Below, piece after piece: positions 10,000 to 21,646 of a stretch of DNA of 64,000 nucleotides. Every line of letters starts with the position of its first letter. Position 1 is the stretch's first letter. The stretch is from Odocoileus virginianus (lineage: Eukaryota > Chordata > Mammalia > Artiodactyla > Cervidae). Where the stretch lies: contig NC_069686.1 in assembly GCF_023699985.2 (NCBI RefSeq), forward strand, positions 5,649,843-5,713,842. The letters are read 5' to 3'. The notes beneath the pieces were generated by a model. That model searched no databases, was not told the origin of the DNA, and saw only the letters and a list, made by a program, of their open reading frames with translations. The translations under genes and the position numbers were made by a program.

Positions 10000-12782
10000 T
10001 TCTGTTCAGTTCATTTAAGTCACTCAGTCTTTGAGAACCATGGACAACAGCATGCCAGGCTTCCCTGTCCATCACTATCTCCTGGAATTTGCTGAAACTC
10101 ATGTCCGTCAAGTCAGTTATGCCATCAAACATTTGATCCTCTATCATCCAATTCTCCTCCTGCCTTCAATCTTCCAACTTCAGGGTCTTATCCAATGAAT
10201 AATTTCTTCACATCAGGTGACCAAAACATTGGCGTTTCAGCTTCAGCATCAGTCCTTTCAGTCAATATTCAGGATTGATTTGCTTTACAATTGACTGGTT
10301 TGATCTGTGGTCCAAGGGACTCTCAATAGTCTCCTGAAACACCAAAGTTCAAAAGCATCATTTCTTCAGCACTCAGCCTTCTCATATCCGTACATGACTA
10401 CTGGAAAAACCACAGTTTTGACAATGTGGACCTTTGTTGGCAAAGTAATGTCTCTGCTTTTTAAACTGTTGTCTAGGTTTGTCAAAACTTTTCTTCCAAG
10501 GAGCAAGTGTCTTTTAATTTCATGGCTACAGTCACCATCTACAGTGATTTTGGAGCCCAAGAAAATAGTCTGTCACTGTTTCCATTGTTTCCCTATCTAT
10601 TTGCTATGAAGTGATGGGATCAGATGCCATGATCTCAGTTTTTTGAATGTTGAGTTTTAAGCAAGGTTTTTCATTGTCCTCTTTCACCTTCATCAAGAGG
10701 CTCTTTAGTTCCTCTTAGCTTTTTGCCATAAGGGTGGTTTCACCTGCATATCTGAGGTTATTTATATTTCTCCCTGAAATCTTGATTCCATCTTGTTTAT
10801 CATCCAGCCCAGCATTTTTCATGATGTACTCTGCATATAAGTTAAAAAAGCAGGATAACAATATACAGCCTTGACATAATCCCTTCCTAATATGGAACCA
10901 GTCTGTTGTTCCATGTCCAGTTCTAACTGTTGCTTCCTGACCTGCGTACAAATTTCTCTGGAGGCAGATAAATTGGTCTGATATTCCCATCCCTTTAAGA
11001 ATTTTCCACAGCTGTTGTGATCCACACCGCCAAAGTCTTTCATGTAGTCAGTGAAGCAGAAGAAGATGTTTTTCTGGAATTCTCTTACTTTTTCTATGAT
11101 CCAATGTTTGTTGGCAATTTTATCTCTTTGTTCTTCTGCCTTTTCTAAATCCAGTTTGAACATCTGGAAGTTCCTGGCTTACATATTGTTGAAGCCTTGT
11201 TTGCTAGCATATGAGATAACTGCAATTGTGTGGTAGTTTGAACATTCTCTGGCATTGTCTTTCTTTGGGATTGGAATGAAAATTGACCTTTTCCAGTCCT
11301 GTGGCCACTGCTGAGTTTTCCATATTTGCTGGCATATTGAGTGCAGCACTTTCACAGCATCATCTTTTAGGACTTGAAATAGCTCAACTGGAATTCCATT
11401 ATCTCCACTAGCTTTGTTTGTATTGATGCTTCCCTAGGCCCACTTGACTTTGCACTTCAGGATATCTGGCTCTAGGTGAGTGATCACACCATTGTGGTTA
11501 TGTTTATCATTAAGATGTTTTTTGTATAATTCTTCTGTATATTCTTACCTCTTCTTCTTAATATCTTTTATTTCCATTAGATCCATACTGTTTCTGTTCT
11601 TTATTGTATCCATTTTGCATGAAATATTTCCTTGGTATCTCTAATTTTCTTGAAGAGTTCTCTAGTGTTTCCCATTGTATTGTTTTCCTCTATTTCTTTG
11701 CATTGATTAGTTAGGAAGACTTTCTTATCTCTTCTTACTATTCTTTGAAACTCTGCATTCAGATGGATTCCTTTTCTTCTTTGCCTTTAGCTTCTCTTTT
11801 TTTCTCAGATATCTGTAAGGCCTCCTCAGATAACCATTTTGTCTTTCCGCATTTCTTTTTCATGGCGATGATTTTAATCAGTGATTCCTGTATGGTGCTA
11901 TGAACCTCCATCCATAGTTCTTCAGGCACTCTATCAGTCTAATCTCTTCAATACATTTCTCACTTCAGCTGGATAATTGTAAGGGATTTTATTTAGGTCA
12001 TACCTGAATGGTCTGGTGGTTTTCCCTACTCTCTTCAACTTAAGTCTGAATTTAGCAGTAAGTGTTCATGAATTGAGCCACAGTCAGCTCCTGGTCTTGT
12101 TTTTGCTGACTGTATGGAGTACCTCCATCTTCACCTGCAAATAATATAACCAAGCTGATTTTGGTATTGACTATCTGGTGATGTCCATGTGTAGAGTCTT
12201 CTCTTGTGTTGTTGGAAGAGGGTCTTTGCTACGACTTGTGTGTTCTCTTGGCAAAACTCTGTTAGCGTGTACCCTGGTTCATTTTGTATTCTAAGACCAA
12301 GCTAGTCTGTTACTCCAGTTATCTCTCGACTTCCTAATTTTGCATTCCAGTCCCCTATGATAAAAAGGATATCTTTTTGGGGTGTTAGTTCTAGAAGGTC
12401 ATGTAGGTCTTCATAGAACCATTCAACGTCAGCTTCTTTGGCATTAGTGGTTAAGGCACTGACTTGGATTACTGTGATATTGAATGGTCTGCCTTGGAAA
12501 AGAGCAGAGATCATTCTGTCGTTTTTGAGACTGCACCCAAGTACTGCATTTCAGACTCTTTTGTTGACTATGAGTCCTACTCCATTTATTCTAATCAATT
12601 CTTGCCCACAGTAGTAGATATAATGGTCATCTGAATTGAATTGCCCATTCTTGTCCATTTTAGTTCACTGATTGCTAAAATGTCGATGTTCACTCTTGCC
12701 ATCTCCTGCTTTACTACATTCAATTAACCTTGTTTCATTGACCTAACATTCCAGGTTCCTATGCAATATTGTTCTTTACAGA
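10000..12782 (-). mobile_element. BovB LINE, nearly complete, 5'-truncated
   Basis: Inverted BovB. The plus strand opens at the 3' end (tctgttcagttcatttaagtcac) and runs through RT to the endonuclease start, ending just past the ttctttacag block at about 12781. It is flanked by atcagcctttatctg (9985-9999) and atcagactttttctg (12783-12797), a 15-base target-site duplication with two mismatches, so the boundaries are well fixed. About 2.8 kb is present; the first few hundred bases of the 5' region are absent. Confidence 0.95.
10366..12514 (-). pseudogene. BovB ORF2 remnant with destroyed catalytic motif
   Basis: Read on the minus strand: endonuclease C-terminus with KDILFIIGDWNAKLGS (frame 12302-12514), a frame-broken middle, RT pieces (10819-11163 and 10715-10990) and the SKITVDGDCSHEIKRHLLLGRK block (10366-10560). 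The palm motif, YADD in the family, here reads YAGE (10739-10750), with both catalytic Asp replaced. Together with several frameshifts this rules out activity. Confidence 0.9.
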
Positions 12783-12797
12783 ATCAGACTTTTTCTG

Positions 12798-14935
12798 AAT
12801 GGAGATATTTCTAAATAAAATACAGTTTCTGTCACTCATATTATACTCTGACTATTCAACTTGGATTCATGGTTTTCAGTTTTCTGGTACTGTAGCTTCA
12901 GTAACAGTTTGAGAATAAGAAAATATGCAAACATTACTTTAGCACACAAAATTAACAACACTGGTTAAGTAGTGTCTAAAGTTTGATAAGAGATGGTTCT
13001 ACAGTGGCTTCAGCAGTGGCTTAACAATACCCTAGGAGCAGACACCAGCCTTATTGGCATTGAACATGAGCAGCTTCAGCATGAACAGAAACAGGAAGCC
13101 AGCCCATGCAGTACAAGTAACATCCATGAGCTCTCGTGGCTTCAGATTAATCATTAAATACATACAGTCCAGTTTTGTCATCTAATCCAATTTTTTGCAA
13201 ACTTTAACATACCTGTGACTACCCTGGGATTTTTTGAAATTGAAAATTCTGTTTGTGTCTGAGGTAGGGTCTCGGACTATGAACTTGAAAAGTGTTTCTA
13301 TATGGTATTGACACTGCTAGTCCATAGATTAAACTTTGAATTGGAAGCCTCTGAGGCATCTAGAGTTAACAAAAGTGAACTGGAGCAGGAAAAGAGAAAA
13401 CTGGTATACATTGGGGTAAAAATCCCTGGTAAACAACCAAATGATTTAGAGGAAACTTAAAGTGGTCTCAGGAGGATGAAGTTTTTTCTGATAAAGTTCT
13501 AAATTCTGTTAGACTAGTTAGACTAGGGACATCTGTTACAAGTGGTTAATATCTAATCTTAAATTGTAACATCTTTACCTACTTGAGCTTGAATATATAA
13601 AAAAGAACACTTTCAATTGCAGATTCAAGTTTATTATATTGCTTTCTTCTTTTCTTGTACTATTTCACTGGAGTTTAATATTTACTGAAGTTATTCAAGA
13701 AAGAATTCAAATTTCCAAATATGTGTTTTATGGTACAAATACTTTTGGTTGTAGAACTTGTAACAACTTATCACAACTTTATCACAGTTCACATGAGGCA
13801 AGTGAGTTAAAGTATGTCACATAATGGTACAGTTAGGAAAAGATTGATGGGAGAAAGATGTGGCTAAATCTTAAATAATAGCCAAAGCAACTTAAACTCT
13901 GTCTCTGTTTTTGCTTTGATTAGACTTTTCTCAGAATACTCAATCATGTAGTGGGAGGATGCTTGACATGAGTCAGACATCCCCTAGACTTATTTGATAG
14001 AGACTGTAATCCTAGTAGAAAAAGTGACATCCAGTGCAGCATGAAAGCAATAGAACCACAGTGGCTTCTGGAGTTTATGAGGAGAGAACTGAGAAGACTC
14101 ACATGCCTATGTTTCACTGGCTTGTGTGGAGAGGTCAGCCAACATTTCCAGTGTTCTAAGGAAGTTTCAAAAGGCTTAACTAAAGGTAGTTGGGCCACAA
14201 ATGTTCTTGAACTTCTGGACAAAAAAAATTCTTGAACTTCTGGTGGGAAGAATTCAAGGTTTAAAAATATACTGAGAAGGTGCAGTGGCTGGACCAGTCT
14301 TGCTGTCAAAGATTAATGCTAACTGAGACCAATGGGAATTACACACTACAGTGAAAGAAACCCAACATGCACAAATTACAACTGAGCACTGGATACCCTG
14401 GTGCCATATACAAACAGCCCTTCCCAACAAACATAGATGTTCTTTCAAGGAAATGCAGGGAAAAGGAACTGGACCTTCAGTAGATGAAGTTTAAACCTTT
14501 CAAGTCAAAATGAAATTTTAGTAGATCCAAAAATAACCAAGGAAACACAAAAATGATGAGTTAATCTTAAAATGGCTAGCCTCTAGTTCGTTTGCATCTA
14601 TTGAATGGAAGTGTAGGACTAAAATAAACATAGGAAAAAACATTGACTCTTTTTATTCACTGAAGTTTTAATTGTGAAATTTCTTTCTGTAATATTTCTC
14701 ACATGAACATGCCACAGTATTTTTTAAAAATTTAATCCCTGTGTGATTAGGACATTTGGAGATAGAATTTTGAACCTGATGTTTTCATTGTATATACTTT
14801 TTCAAAATGCTTATACTGTACTTTTCCTACCTCTTACCAATGTTTTCTGTTATCTTTGAATTTAAAACACCCTTCTACATACAGTGTCTTATTGAGAAAA
14901 TGAGAGAAAAATGCTAACTCTAAGCTAATTTCTGT
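12798..14935. other. Unassigned stretch beside BovB
   Basis: About 2.1 kb with no recognised repeat family. It is slightly less AT-rich than its surroundings at 13000-13160 and 13940-14460. Open frames on both strands at about 13944-14309 match nothing I know and overlap each other antisense. A 15-base sequence (ttcttgaacttctgg) occurs twice near 14204 and 14228. Confidence 0.5.
12993..13157 (+). other. Short open frame, 54 codons, coding status unknown
   Basis: ATG at 12993, stop TAA at 13155-13157. The predicted peptide is Gln/Leu/His-rich (starts MVLQWLQQWLNN, later EHEQLQHEQKQE), which is unusual against the AT-rich background. There is an in-frame stop just upstream (12987-12989), no Kozak-like context and no recognised homologue. 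It could be a fragment of an old processed pseudogene or chance. Listed only so that it can be checked. Confidence 0.15.
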
Positions 14936-15022
14936 GTGAAGTGCTTTCAAACATTTCTCATGTATTTATCACAAAACCTCATTAAATAGACCTTATTGAG
15001 ATTCCTGTTTTACATTAAAAAA
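14936..15022 (-). mobile_element. Possible MIR fragment (antisense)
   Basis: The order gtgctttcaaacatttctcatgt, cacaaaacctcatt, and ttgagattcctgttttacat resembles an inverted MIR 3' half (gcgctttacacattatctcat, cacaacaaccctgtgagg, ccccattttacag). Similarity is weak. Confidence 0.4.
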
Positions 15023-17030
15023 ATCTTGATTATATAACATGCTGAAAACATGCTGAAATAACATGCTGAAAGTCAAATCCTTAGAATGTGTGGGGTATAG
15101 TATCTGAGTTTAGCATTACAGATTGAGCAATTAACTGTCATATAAATTTCTTTCAATGTAAACTTTAATGACTAGATAATCTTCTGGCAAATTTCAGAAG
15201 TAAAGCTCAGGCCAGGGTTAATTTTCCATTTCTTTGTTTATCAATAACACATAGCATTAGACTTTGATACCTGCCTCGCCAACATGAAATCTATTTTATG
15301 TGGAAAAGACCTGTATGTTTAATATGGTCTTTTATTTTTTTCTCTTTATCTATTCAACTCTAAGTCAGTCCATTTCAGTTGAGAGGGATCTGATCCAGGG
15401 ATAAACCATGTGACCCAAGCCTAAGCCCATGTATCACATCCTTACAAGGACATCTCTTATTGGAGCCTATAAAAAGTAAAGAGATTGGTCATGTACTTTT
15501 GGAAGAGCCAAGTTTTCTTCCCCATTTTGTGTGAACTTGAGTGTGAGTAAGAGCTGGAGCTAAAAGAGAGTCTGTGAGCCCTGATACAAATAGCCTCATT
15601 GTCTGGACATCTGCATCAGCTACAGTTTTCATTTTCATTATTTTCATTACATGAAACTTCCATTACATTACTCAAGAACCCTTGGATTAAATAGTTTGCT
15701 TGGGATCTTTATCTCTTACTGTAAACTCATATGGGGTAGAAGAGATGCTGGAAGTGAGGCCATTTGATTTCAAATGAAACATTTGTGGGCAACACTAATC
15801 CCATAACTGGAATAACCATCTGTTCCCAGTATATGAGACTGTACTATTGTATGTAACGTGCATCTATTTCTTCATATATTTCAGTATATAGGAATTCAGG
15901 AGAGAGGGTGACTGATTTCTCTCTCTTGATTTTTATTCCATCTTATTTTGGAGATTTTTTTCAGCTTTAACCACAGGATACTATTTTCTCGCTGACTCAA
16001 CTTGTTTCTCTCCTGATTTTCATATGCTTTGTTATTCTTTTCCTGGCTTTTTTCATCCTTTTACAGTTGGACTAAAACTTTCACTTTTGCCTCTTGCAAA
16101 ACATTCTTTTGTTTTGCCTAACCTTGAGAAACTACTTTTCACTTATTTCAAGATGCTGTCATTCATTTGCATGACTTTCACAGGACACTTTCTGAAATTC
16201 CAGTTTAGGTCAGAGATCAAATCTGAACTTAAAATTTCTACCAGGTTAAAACATCAATTCTCAGCTTTGATCACCTTGAACCTTGAATGACAGGACATAT
16301 TATTGACACACATACATTTGTGTGTGTTAATTTTTGTTGCATAAAAAATCCAGATGAGTTATTTTTCTGCATGTTAGCAATTATTTTGCTGACTTTCTTC
16401 TGATAGTTGCTTTTTGAACCCATTTCTATGCCTTCTCCCTTTCTGTTTTCTTGTGTGGCTGAAAAGCAAGTGTTTTATTGTCTTTTCTCAAAGTACTTAG
16501 AGTTTTGGGAAATAGCAGGTGCCTGTGCCCCATCAGCAATATTAAGAGCATAAAGAATGCTATCATTTTAACCCTAGCAATATGTTATTATAGCCTGTCT
16601 AATGAAGCAAAGTTAGATTATCAGAAAGATGAAATTTTTGACTCTTTTAATAAGGTCTCCAAGGCAAAGAAACTCATCTCAAAGAATTGCAAAATTGAAA
16701 AATAAAAATGAGTTAAAATAAGATTAGAAATACATTTTTTTATAAAATAGCAATGTCTATGTAACACCAAATTCCCACCAAAACATAGTATTGATTACTT
16801 GGAAATGTTAAATTATTTATTTGATGTGTGTGTGTTGGTGGGGGGAGGGTGTGGGTGTATGGGTATTACCTGTCAGTAAGTTAAAATCTCTAACTATTAA
16901 ATATCCAAACTATCTGTGGCAGAATGATTACTATTGTTTTTTATCATGGTCCACACCCTTTCTTCCATCTTCAAAGCTATCACAGTAATTTAAGACCCCC
17001 TCTCCAAGATAATTGCTGCTTGTAAACATG
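15023..17030. other. Unassigned AT-rich stretch with short tandem repeat and G-run cluster
   Basis: No gene or dispersed repeat recognised. The 11-mer aacatgctgaa occurs three times at 15036-15070. A short (TG)n plus G-run cluster lies at 16825-16863. Frames at 16024-16290 and 16478-16705 are short and unrecognised. Confidence 0.55.
16840..16863 (+). other. Canonical G-quadruplex motif
   Basis: Four G runs of at least three, with loops of 1, 3 and 5 bases, directly after a short (TG)n run. This fits the G3+N1-7 pattern on the plus strand. Whether it folds in vivo cannot be told from sequence. Confidence 0.7.
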
Positions 17031-17369
17031 AAATTCACTCAGTCATGTCTGACTTTTTGCGATCCCATAGACTGTAACCTGCTAGGCTTCTCTGTCCACG
17101 GAATTTTCTGTCTGTGAAATTCTGTGCAGGCAAGAATACTGGAGCAATTAGCTGTTCCCATCTTCAGGGGATCTTCCCAACCCAGGGATCAAACCCAGGT
17201 CCCCCACACTGCAGGTAGATTCTTTATCATCTGAGCCACCAGGGGAGCCCAAGAATACTGGAGGGGTTAATCTGCCTCTTCTCTAGGGGATCTTCCCGAA
17301 TCAGGGATCAAACCGCGGTTTCTGCATTGCAGGCAGATTCCTTACTAGCTGAGCTACCAGGAAGGCTTC
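17031..17369 (-). mobile_element. Dimeric Bov-type SINE (antisense)
   Basis: A full inverted Bov-tA unit (17031-17249) ends in tgagccaccaggggagccc. It is followed directly by a second partial unit (17250-17369) that repeats the aagaatactggag core, the aggggatcttccc block and the tRNA-like head (ctgagctaccaggaagg). The first unit also has a small internal duplication (aattttctgtctgtgaaattctgtg). This is either a Bov-tA with a duplicated 5' half or two insertions back to back. Confidence 0.85.
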
Positions 17370-18411
17370 CTCATCTCTGGATTTCTGGCTTCTCCCATGC
17401 ACCTTCCTTTCCATCCTCTAATCTCATGCCAGTTTAAAATTTTAAGTTGCAACCCCACTCCTTACATCTAAGATTTATGCAGAGAATATAGGTCAAATTT
17501 TTATTTCTTTGTTTCAGAAAAGTGAAAAGTTGGCACTTTAAAGACATGAAATTACACATATAAGTCCTATGAGAAGGGCATAATGTTTCAGAGGTTAAGC
17601 TGACTAGTAGTAGGTCAGTGTTTAAAATGTACCCCTCAGAACAAAATTTAATTTATGCTGTTGTATACATCAGACAGTCTTCATAAATTTAAGTTCTTCA
17701 TTTTTTATAGAAAAGGTTAAATATATCTGTATGAGAAGGTTAGCCACATAAAATGTGAAAATTAAGGCTAAAATGCTGATGGTAATAAGTTAGAATATGC
17801 CAATAATATTGTGTTTTCTTTCACAATAAAAGGCTGAACTGTGAAAATATTTATCCCAGAATCTACAATATTAGTTCTGACAGCTAAGCTTCAGGGCTTT
17901 TCCTGCAACTTATGTAATCCAGTTGCTCTTAAAATAAAATAATCTTACAAAATATGAACATAATGCATTTCAGTGTGGCATATTCAGTACTCCACATAAG
18001 ATTTTGTCTTGGTTATCTTTCAAACTTACAAATATTCCTAGAGAAGTGATAATTTACCATTTCAGATTTTATGTGCCTGTACCTTTGGCAGTAAAACTAA
18101 TATATCATCTCAGCAGTATACTCACTTTATAAAAGCAAGGGTTTTCAAATTGAGACACATACCTAGCTTTAAGCAGAGAGATATGAAAACCTCAACTTTT
18201 GATTAACATTTCTGATCACCACATGGAGCTATAAGAGCTGTACAGACAGTGGAGGTGTGAATATATGAGTTCTATGTGGTCACAGTAAGCATGCAAATCC
18301 AACAGGCCTATCATGCCTCCCCTCCATACCTTTTTCTTCAAGGGACAGTTCAGTGGTTCTTTGTTGTTTAAAATGTGCAGATTATTTACACTGCCATTCA
18401 AGTCCTTTTGT
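17370..18411. other. Unassigned AT-rich stretch
   Basis: About 1 kb, no recognised element or convincing open frame. Confidence 0.6.
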
Positions 18412-18590
18412 GGGTCTTCCTTAGTGGCTCAAATGCAATGCAGGAGACCTGGGTTGGGAAGATCTACTGGAGGAGGACATGGCAACCCACTCCAGTATTC
18501 TTGCCTGGAGAAGAATTCCATGAACAGAGGAGCCTGGCAGGCTAAAGTCCATGGGGCCGCAGAGTCAGACATGACTGAGCCATGAACTTT
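18412..18590 (+). mobile_element. Bov-tA SINE, head internally deleted
   Basis: Sense copy. The tRNA-like head lacks about 15 bases between tggctcaaatg and caatgcaggag (where ggtaaagaatctgcctg would be). The core (ctactggaggaggacatggcaac) and 3' end (gacatgactgagc) follow, then a ctttctttttctttc tail. Confidence 0.92.
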
Positions 18591-19952
18591 CTTTTTCTTT
18601 CAAATCCTTTTGTAATATGATTATCAAATCATTATTGGTAGGCCATGAGCCTGTCTCCTCCTCCCCCTCTTCCTTCTTGTGATTCCTTTAAAGGTGTGAG
18701 AAAGAAAAGAAAAATATTTTCTTAGTTCAGAAGTCATACAAAAACAGACCAAAGGTCAACCTTTGCCCTTTTAATATTGTGAGATTTCCCCAACTGTTCC
18801 TTTAATATGAAGTTTTTGGTTGGTATTGGTGTTGCCTATACTGGGACAATGTTATCTTTTACATTGAAGCCACTTTTCTCATTATGCCTCTAAATTTGCC
18901 TTCACTAAGATTTCTGACTGCATATACAGAGTCTTTAGAGTGATTGCAACATCCAACAGCTCCGTGATTCTTCGATATTTCCATTTCCATTTAATTCATA
19001 TTTTCCCTTTTTCAGTATTTACACTTTTCATTTCTTTGACACATTTTCACTTTTGTCAGCCAACTACTTCATTCTATTATTGATTTTTGTTAATTCCACA
19101 TGAGCTTATCACTATGAGACAAGGAGTCAGCACAACTATGGGCTTTGCTATCTGAATAACAGATTTAGAGTGACCAGCCGTTGGCAGACTTTGAAAGAAG
19201 TGGCATGGTTGGTCACTGATCATGTTGTGCATCTGTTATTTACATGATTTGTGGACTGAAAAGCTAATAGTGAAGTTTACACTTTAAGCAACTACTCACA
19301 CTTAATATAATACGATAATTAAAATTTGAACTGTTGTTGGAACACTGCTATTATTTTACTAAAACATATTAACTGATCTTTGAAATGGAAAATTGATATT
19401 TAAATATTTAAACATATAGGAACACAGTTTTATTTGGTCTCTCACCACAATCCCAATTTTTCTGTTTCTCAGAAGTACTATTTCTTTGCTTACTTCTATA
19501 TTCTTTCAATTTAAAACATATGAACACAAATAAATTTTAAAATTTAATTCTTTTTTTTTTTTTGGTTTCCAAATAAATGGGACACTGGAGCTTAGAACAG
19601 CACCTGGGACATAGTATAGGTGCAATAGATACCTGTTGGACAAATGTGTGCTATTTGCTACAACTTCTTTCACTGGACATTAATTTGTAAAGCTTTGTTC
19701 ACAAAAGCACTATGGAATTGCTCCTTTAATTATAATGACTGAATAATATCACATATCAATAAAGTCATATTTTATGTGTTATCCTTGTTAATTGACAGTT
19801 ATTTTAGTTTATTTTTTTTTAATCAGCAAATGCCCTTGCTTATATCTTTTGTATATCCATTGACTCTTTCCCTAAAGTAAATTGCTACAGCTGTTCTTTC
19901 CTTTTCCTAAACCTGTGTTAACTTTTTACTTTATATGATGTCAACATCTGAG
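18591..19952. other. Unassigned AT-rich stretch, one possible MIR/L2 fragment
   Basis: Mostly unrecognised. At about 19588-19650, gcttagaacagcacctgggacatagtataggtgcaatagatacctgttgga resembles the shared tail of MIR/L2 elements (acagtgcctggcacatagtaggtgctcaataaat); this is weak. A T run lies at 19549-19563. Confidence 0.5.
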
Positions 19953-20143
19953 CTTCCCTGATAGCTCAGTTAGTAAAGGATCCACCTGCCATGCAGGAGA
20001 CCTGGTTTGATTCCTGAATCTGGAAATTCCACTGAAGAAGGGAAAGGCTACCCACTCCAGTATTCTGGCCTGGAGAATTCCATGGACTGTATGGTCCATG
20101 GGGTCACAAAGAGTAGGACACAACTAAGCAACTTTCACTTTCA
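19953..20143 (+). mobile_element. Bov-tA SINE
   Basis: Complete sense copy: head gcttccctgatagctcagttagtaaagg, core cactgaagaagggaaaggc, 3' end ggacacaactaagcaac, and a tail of cttt/cact repeats. Confidence 0.95.
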
Positions 20144-21228
20144 ATGTTTTGAAATGTTTTGTCTCATAATTTAACCTTGTCTAAAGTGTAGATTTACATA
20201 AATTAATTTTTAACCTATGAAGTTACACTAATATATCAAATTCAGAAGTTTTTTCTCAATAAAGTGATAATAATAACAAAATATACTACATATCCTGATT
20301 GTAAGTCCTAAATTAATTGATCATTAATTTGCAGTAAGATGTTATGTGGATACTTTTTAAATAAAGAGATAGAAATTCAAGATAAATTATTTGTTGGAAT
20401 ATATTCTTGTACAAAAGAAAACACCCTTTGATTTTTTTGTTTTGTAATTCATAGGATCAATACTTTTATTAATAGTATAATAGTATAAACTCCAAAATTT
20501 TACCTTCTTAATTAATAATAGTTTTTAATATCTTTTGCAACAGTAAATATCACTGTATCATATTTTTATTATTTTATATTAAGATTTTAAGATATAGTCA
20601 TTCAAAGTTTAACATTTGCTTTATTATTAAAAAAAAATTTCACCCTAGATTTTCATTTTTTTGTTCTGTGATATTCTAGAATGATGATGATGTTATTGAA
20701 GACATAAGTTATAAAATAAAGTTTGTCAAAAGCAATGTATAGGGTTATAACAGATTTCATAAATTTTTCAAGATAAAGATTTTTGTAATCATTTTGAATG
20801 TTTAGCAAAGCATAATTTAAAATGATAAATATCTATGTAATATTTACAATTAAGCTTGGTTCAGGATTTTTAAAGCCATTTTAGAACAGCTGTAAAATGA
20901 AAGAAAATAAAGGAGACAACTATAAATAATACATACTTAACTTCTCTTAAACTGTCATCTTACCTGACACTGAGAAGGAAGAACTCTCCTAAACAAATAT
21001 CAGTTCACCTCTTAACTCCCAGAGGCCAGTTCAGTGCAGACTATCTGTGGTTTTGAAGCCCTGTCTCTGGGAAGGTACAAAGATTATGATCTCAACTGAA
21101 GCAGCCACCAGAGTCTGAATAATTTTCTATTTCAGAAGACCTTGTCTAAGACTGACTCCCCCATACATGAATATTTTATCAACAAACTTATAGAATTCCT
21201 AGTGCAAATAACTATAATTTGAGTTTGC
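20144..21228. other. Unassigned, very AT-rich stretch
   Basis: No element recognised except simple A/T runs. The block at 20990-21180 is less AT-rich but has no open frame I can support. Confidence 0.6.
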
Positions 21229-21282
21229 CATGTGTGCATGCTAAATTGATTCAGTCATGTCCAACTATTTGCAACCCAATTT
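21229..21282 (-). mobile_element. Bov-tA 3'-end fragment (antisense)
   Basis: Only the 3' end of the SINE is left (gtgcatgctaaattgattcag, catgtccaactatttgcaaccc). It is a strongly 5'-truncated copy. Confidence 0.75.
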
Positions 21283-21423
21283 GAGTTTAGTTGACAAATA
21301 TATTATCAGAACATTAGACAAAACAGCATTATAATCATTTTATATGTTTGCATGGTATATTAATCAATAGATTAATCCATGTAGTGTTGCTATTTTTTAA
21401 GTAAAATGTTGAACATTAATGAT

Positions 21424-21646
21424 GTGCATGTGGGCAATCTCTTCAGTTGTGTCTGACTCTGTGTGACCCTATGGACTTTAGCCTGCCAGACTCCTCTGTC
21501 CATAGGATTCTCCAGGCAAGAATACTGGAGTGGGTTGCATGCCCTCCTCTGGGGGTATCCCTGACCCAGTGATCAAGCCTGCCTCACTCAAGACTCCTGC
21601 ATTGGCAGGCCGATTCTTTACCACTAGTGACACCTGGGAATCCCCT
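21424..21646 (-). mobile_element. Bov-tA SINE (antisense)
   Basis: Complete inverted copy, from cttcagttgtgtctgactc to the head (cgattctttaccactagtgacacctggg). A small insertion (actcaagactcctg) lies in the head. Confidence 0.93.

Noticed and set aside
13944..14309. 121-codon minus-strand frame overlapping a plus-strand frame at 14041-14235
   Set aside because: No recognised domain on either strand and no promoter or splice context; not called.
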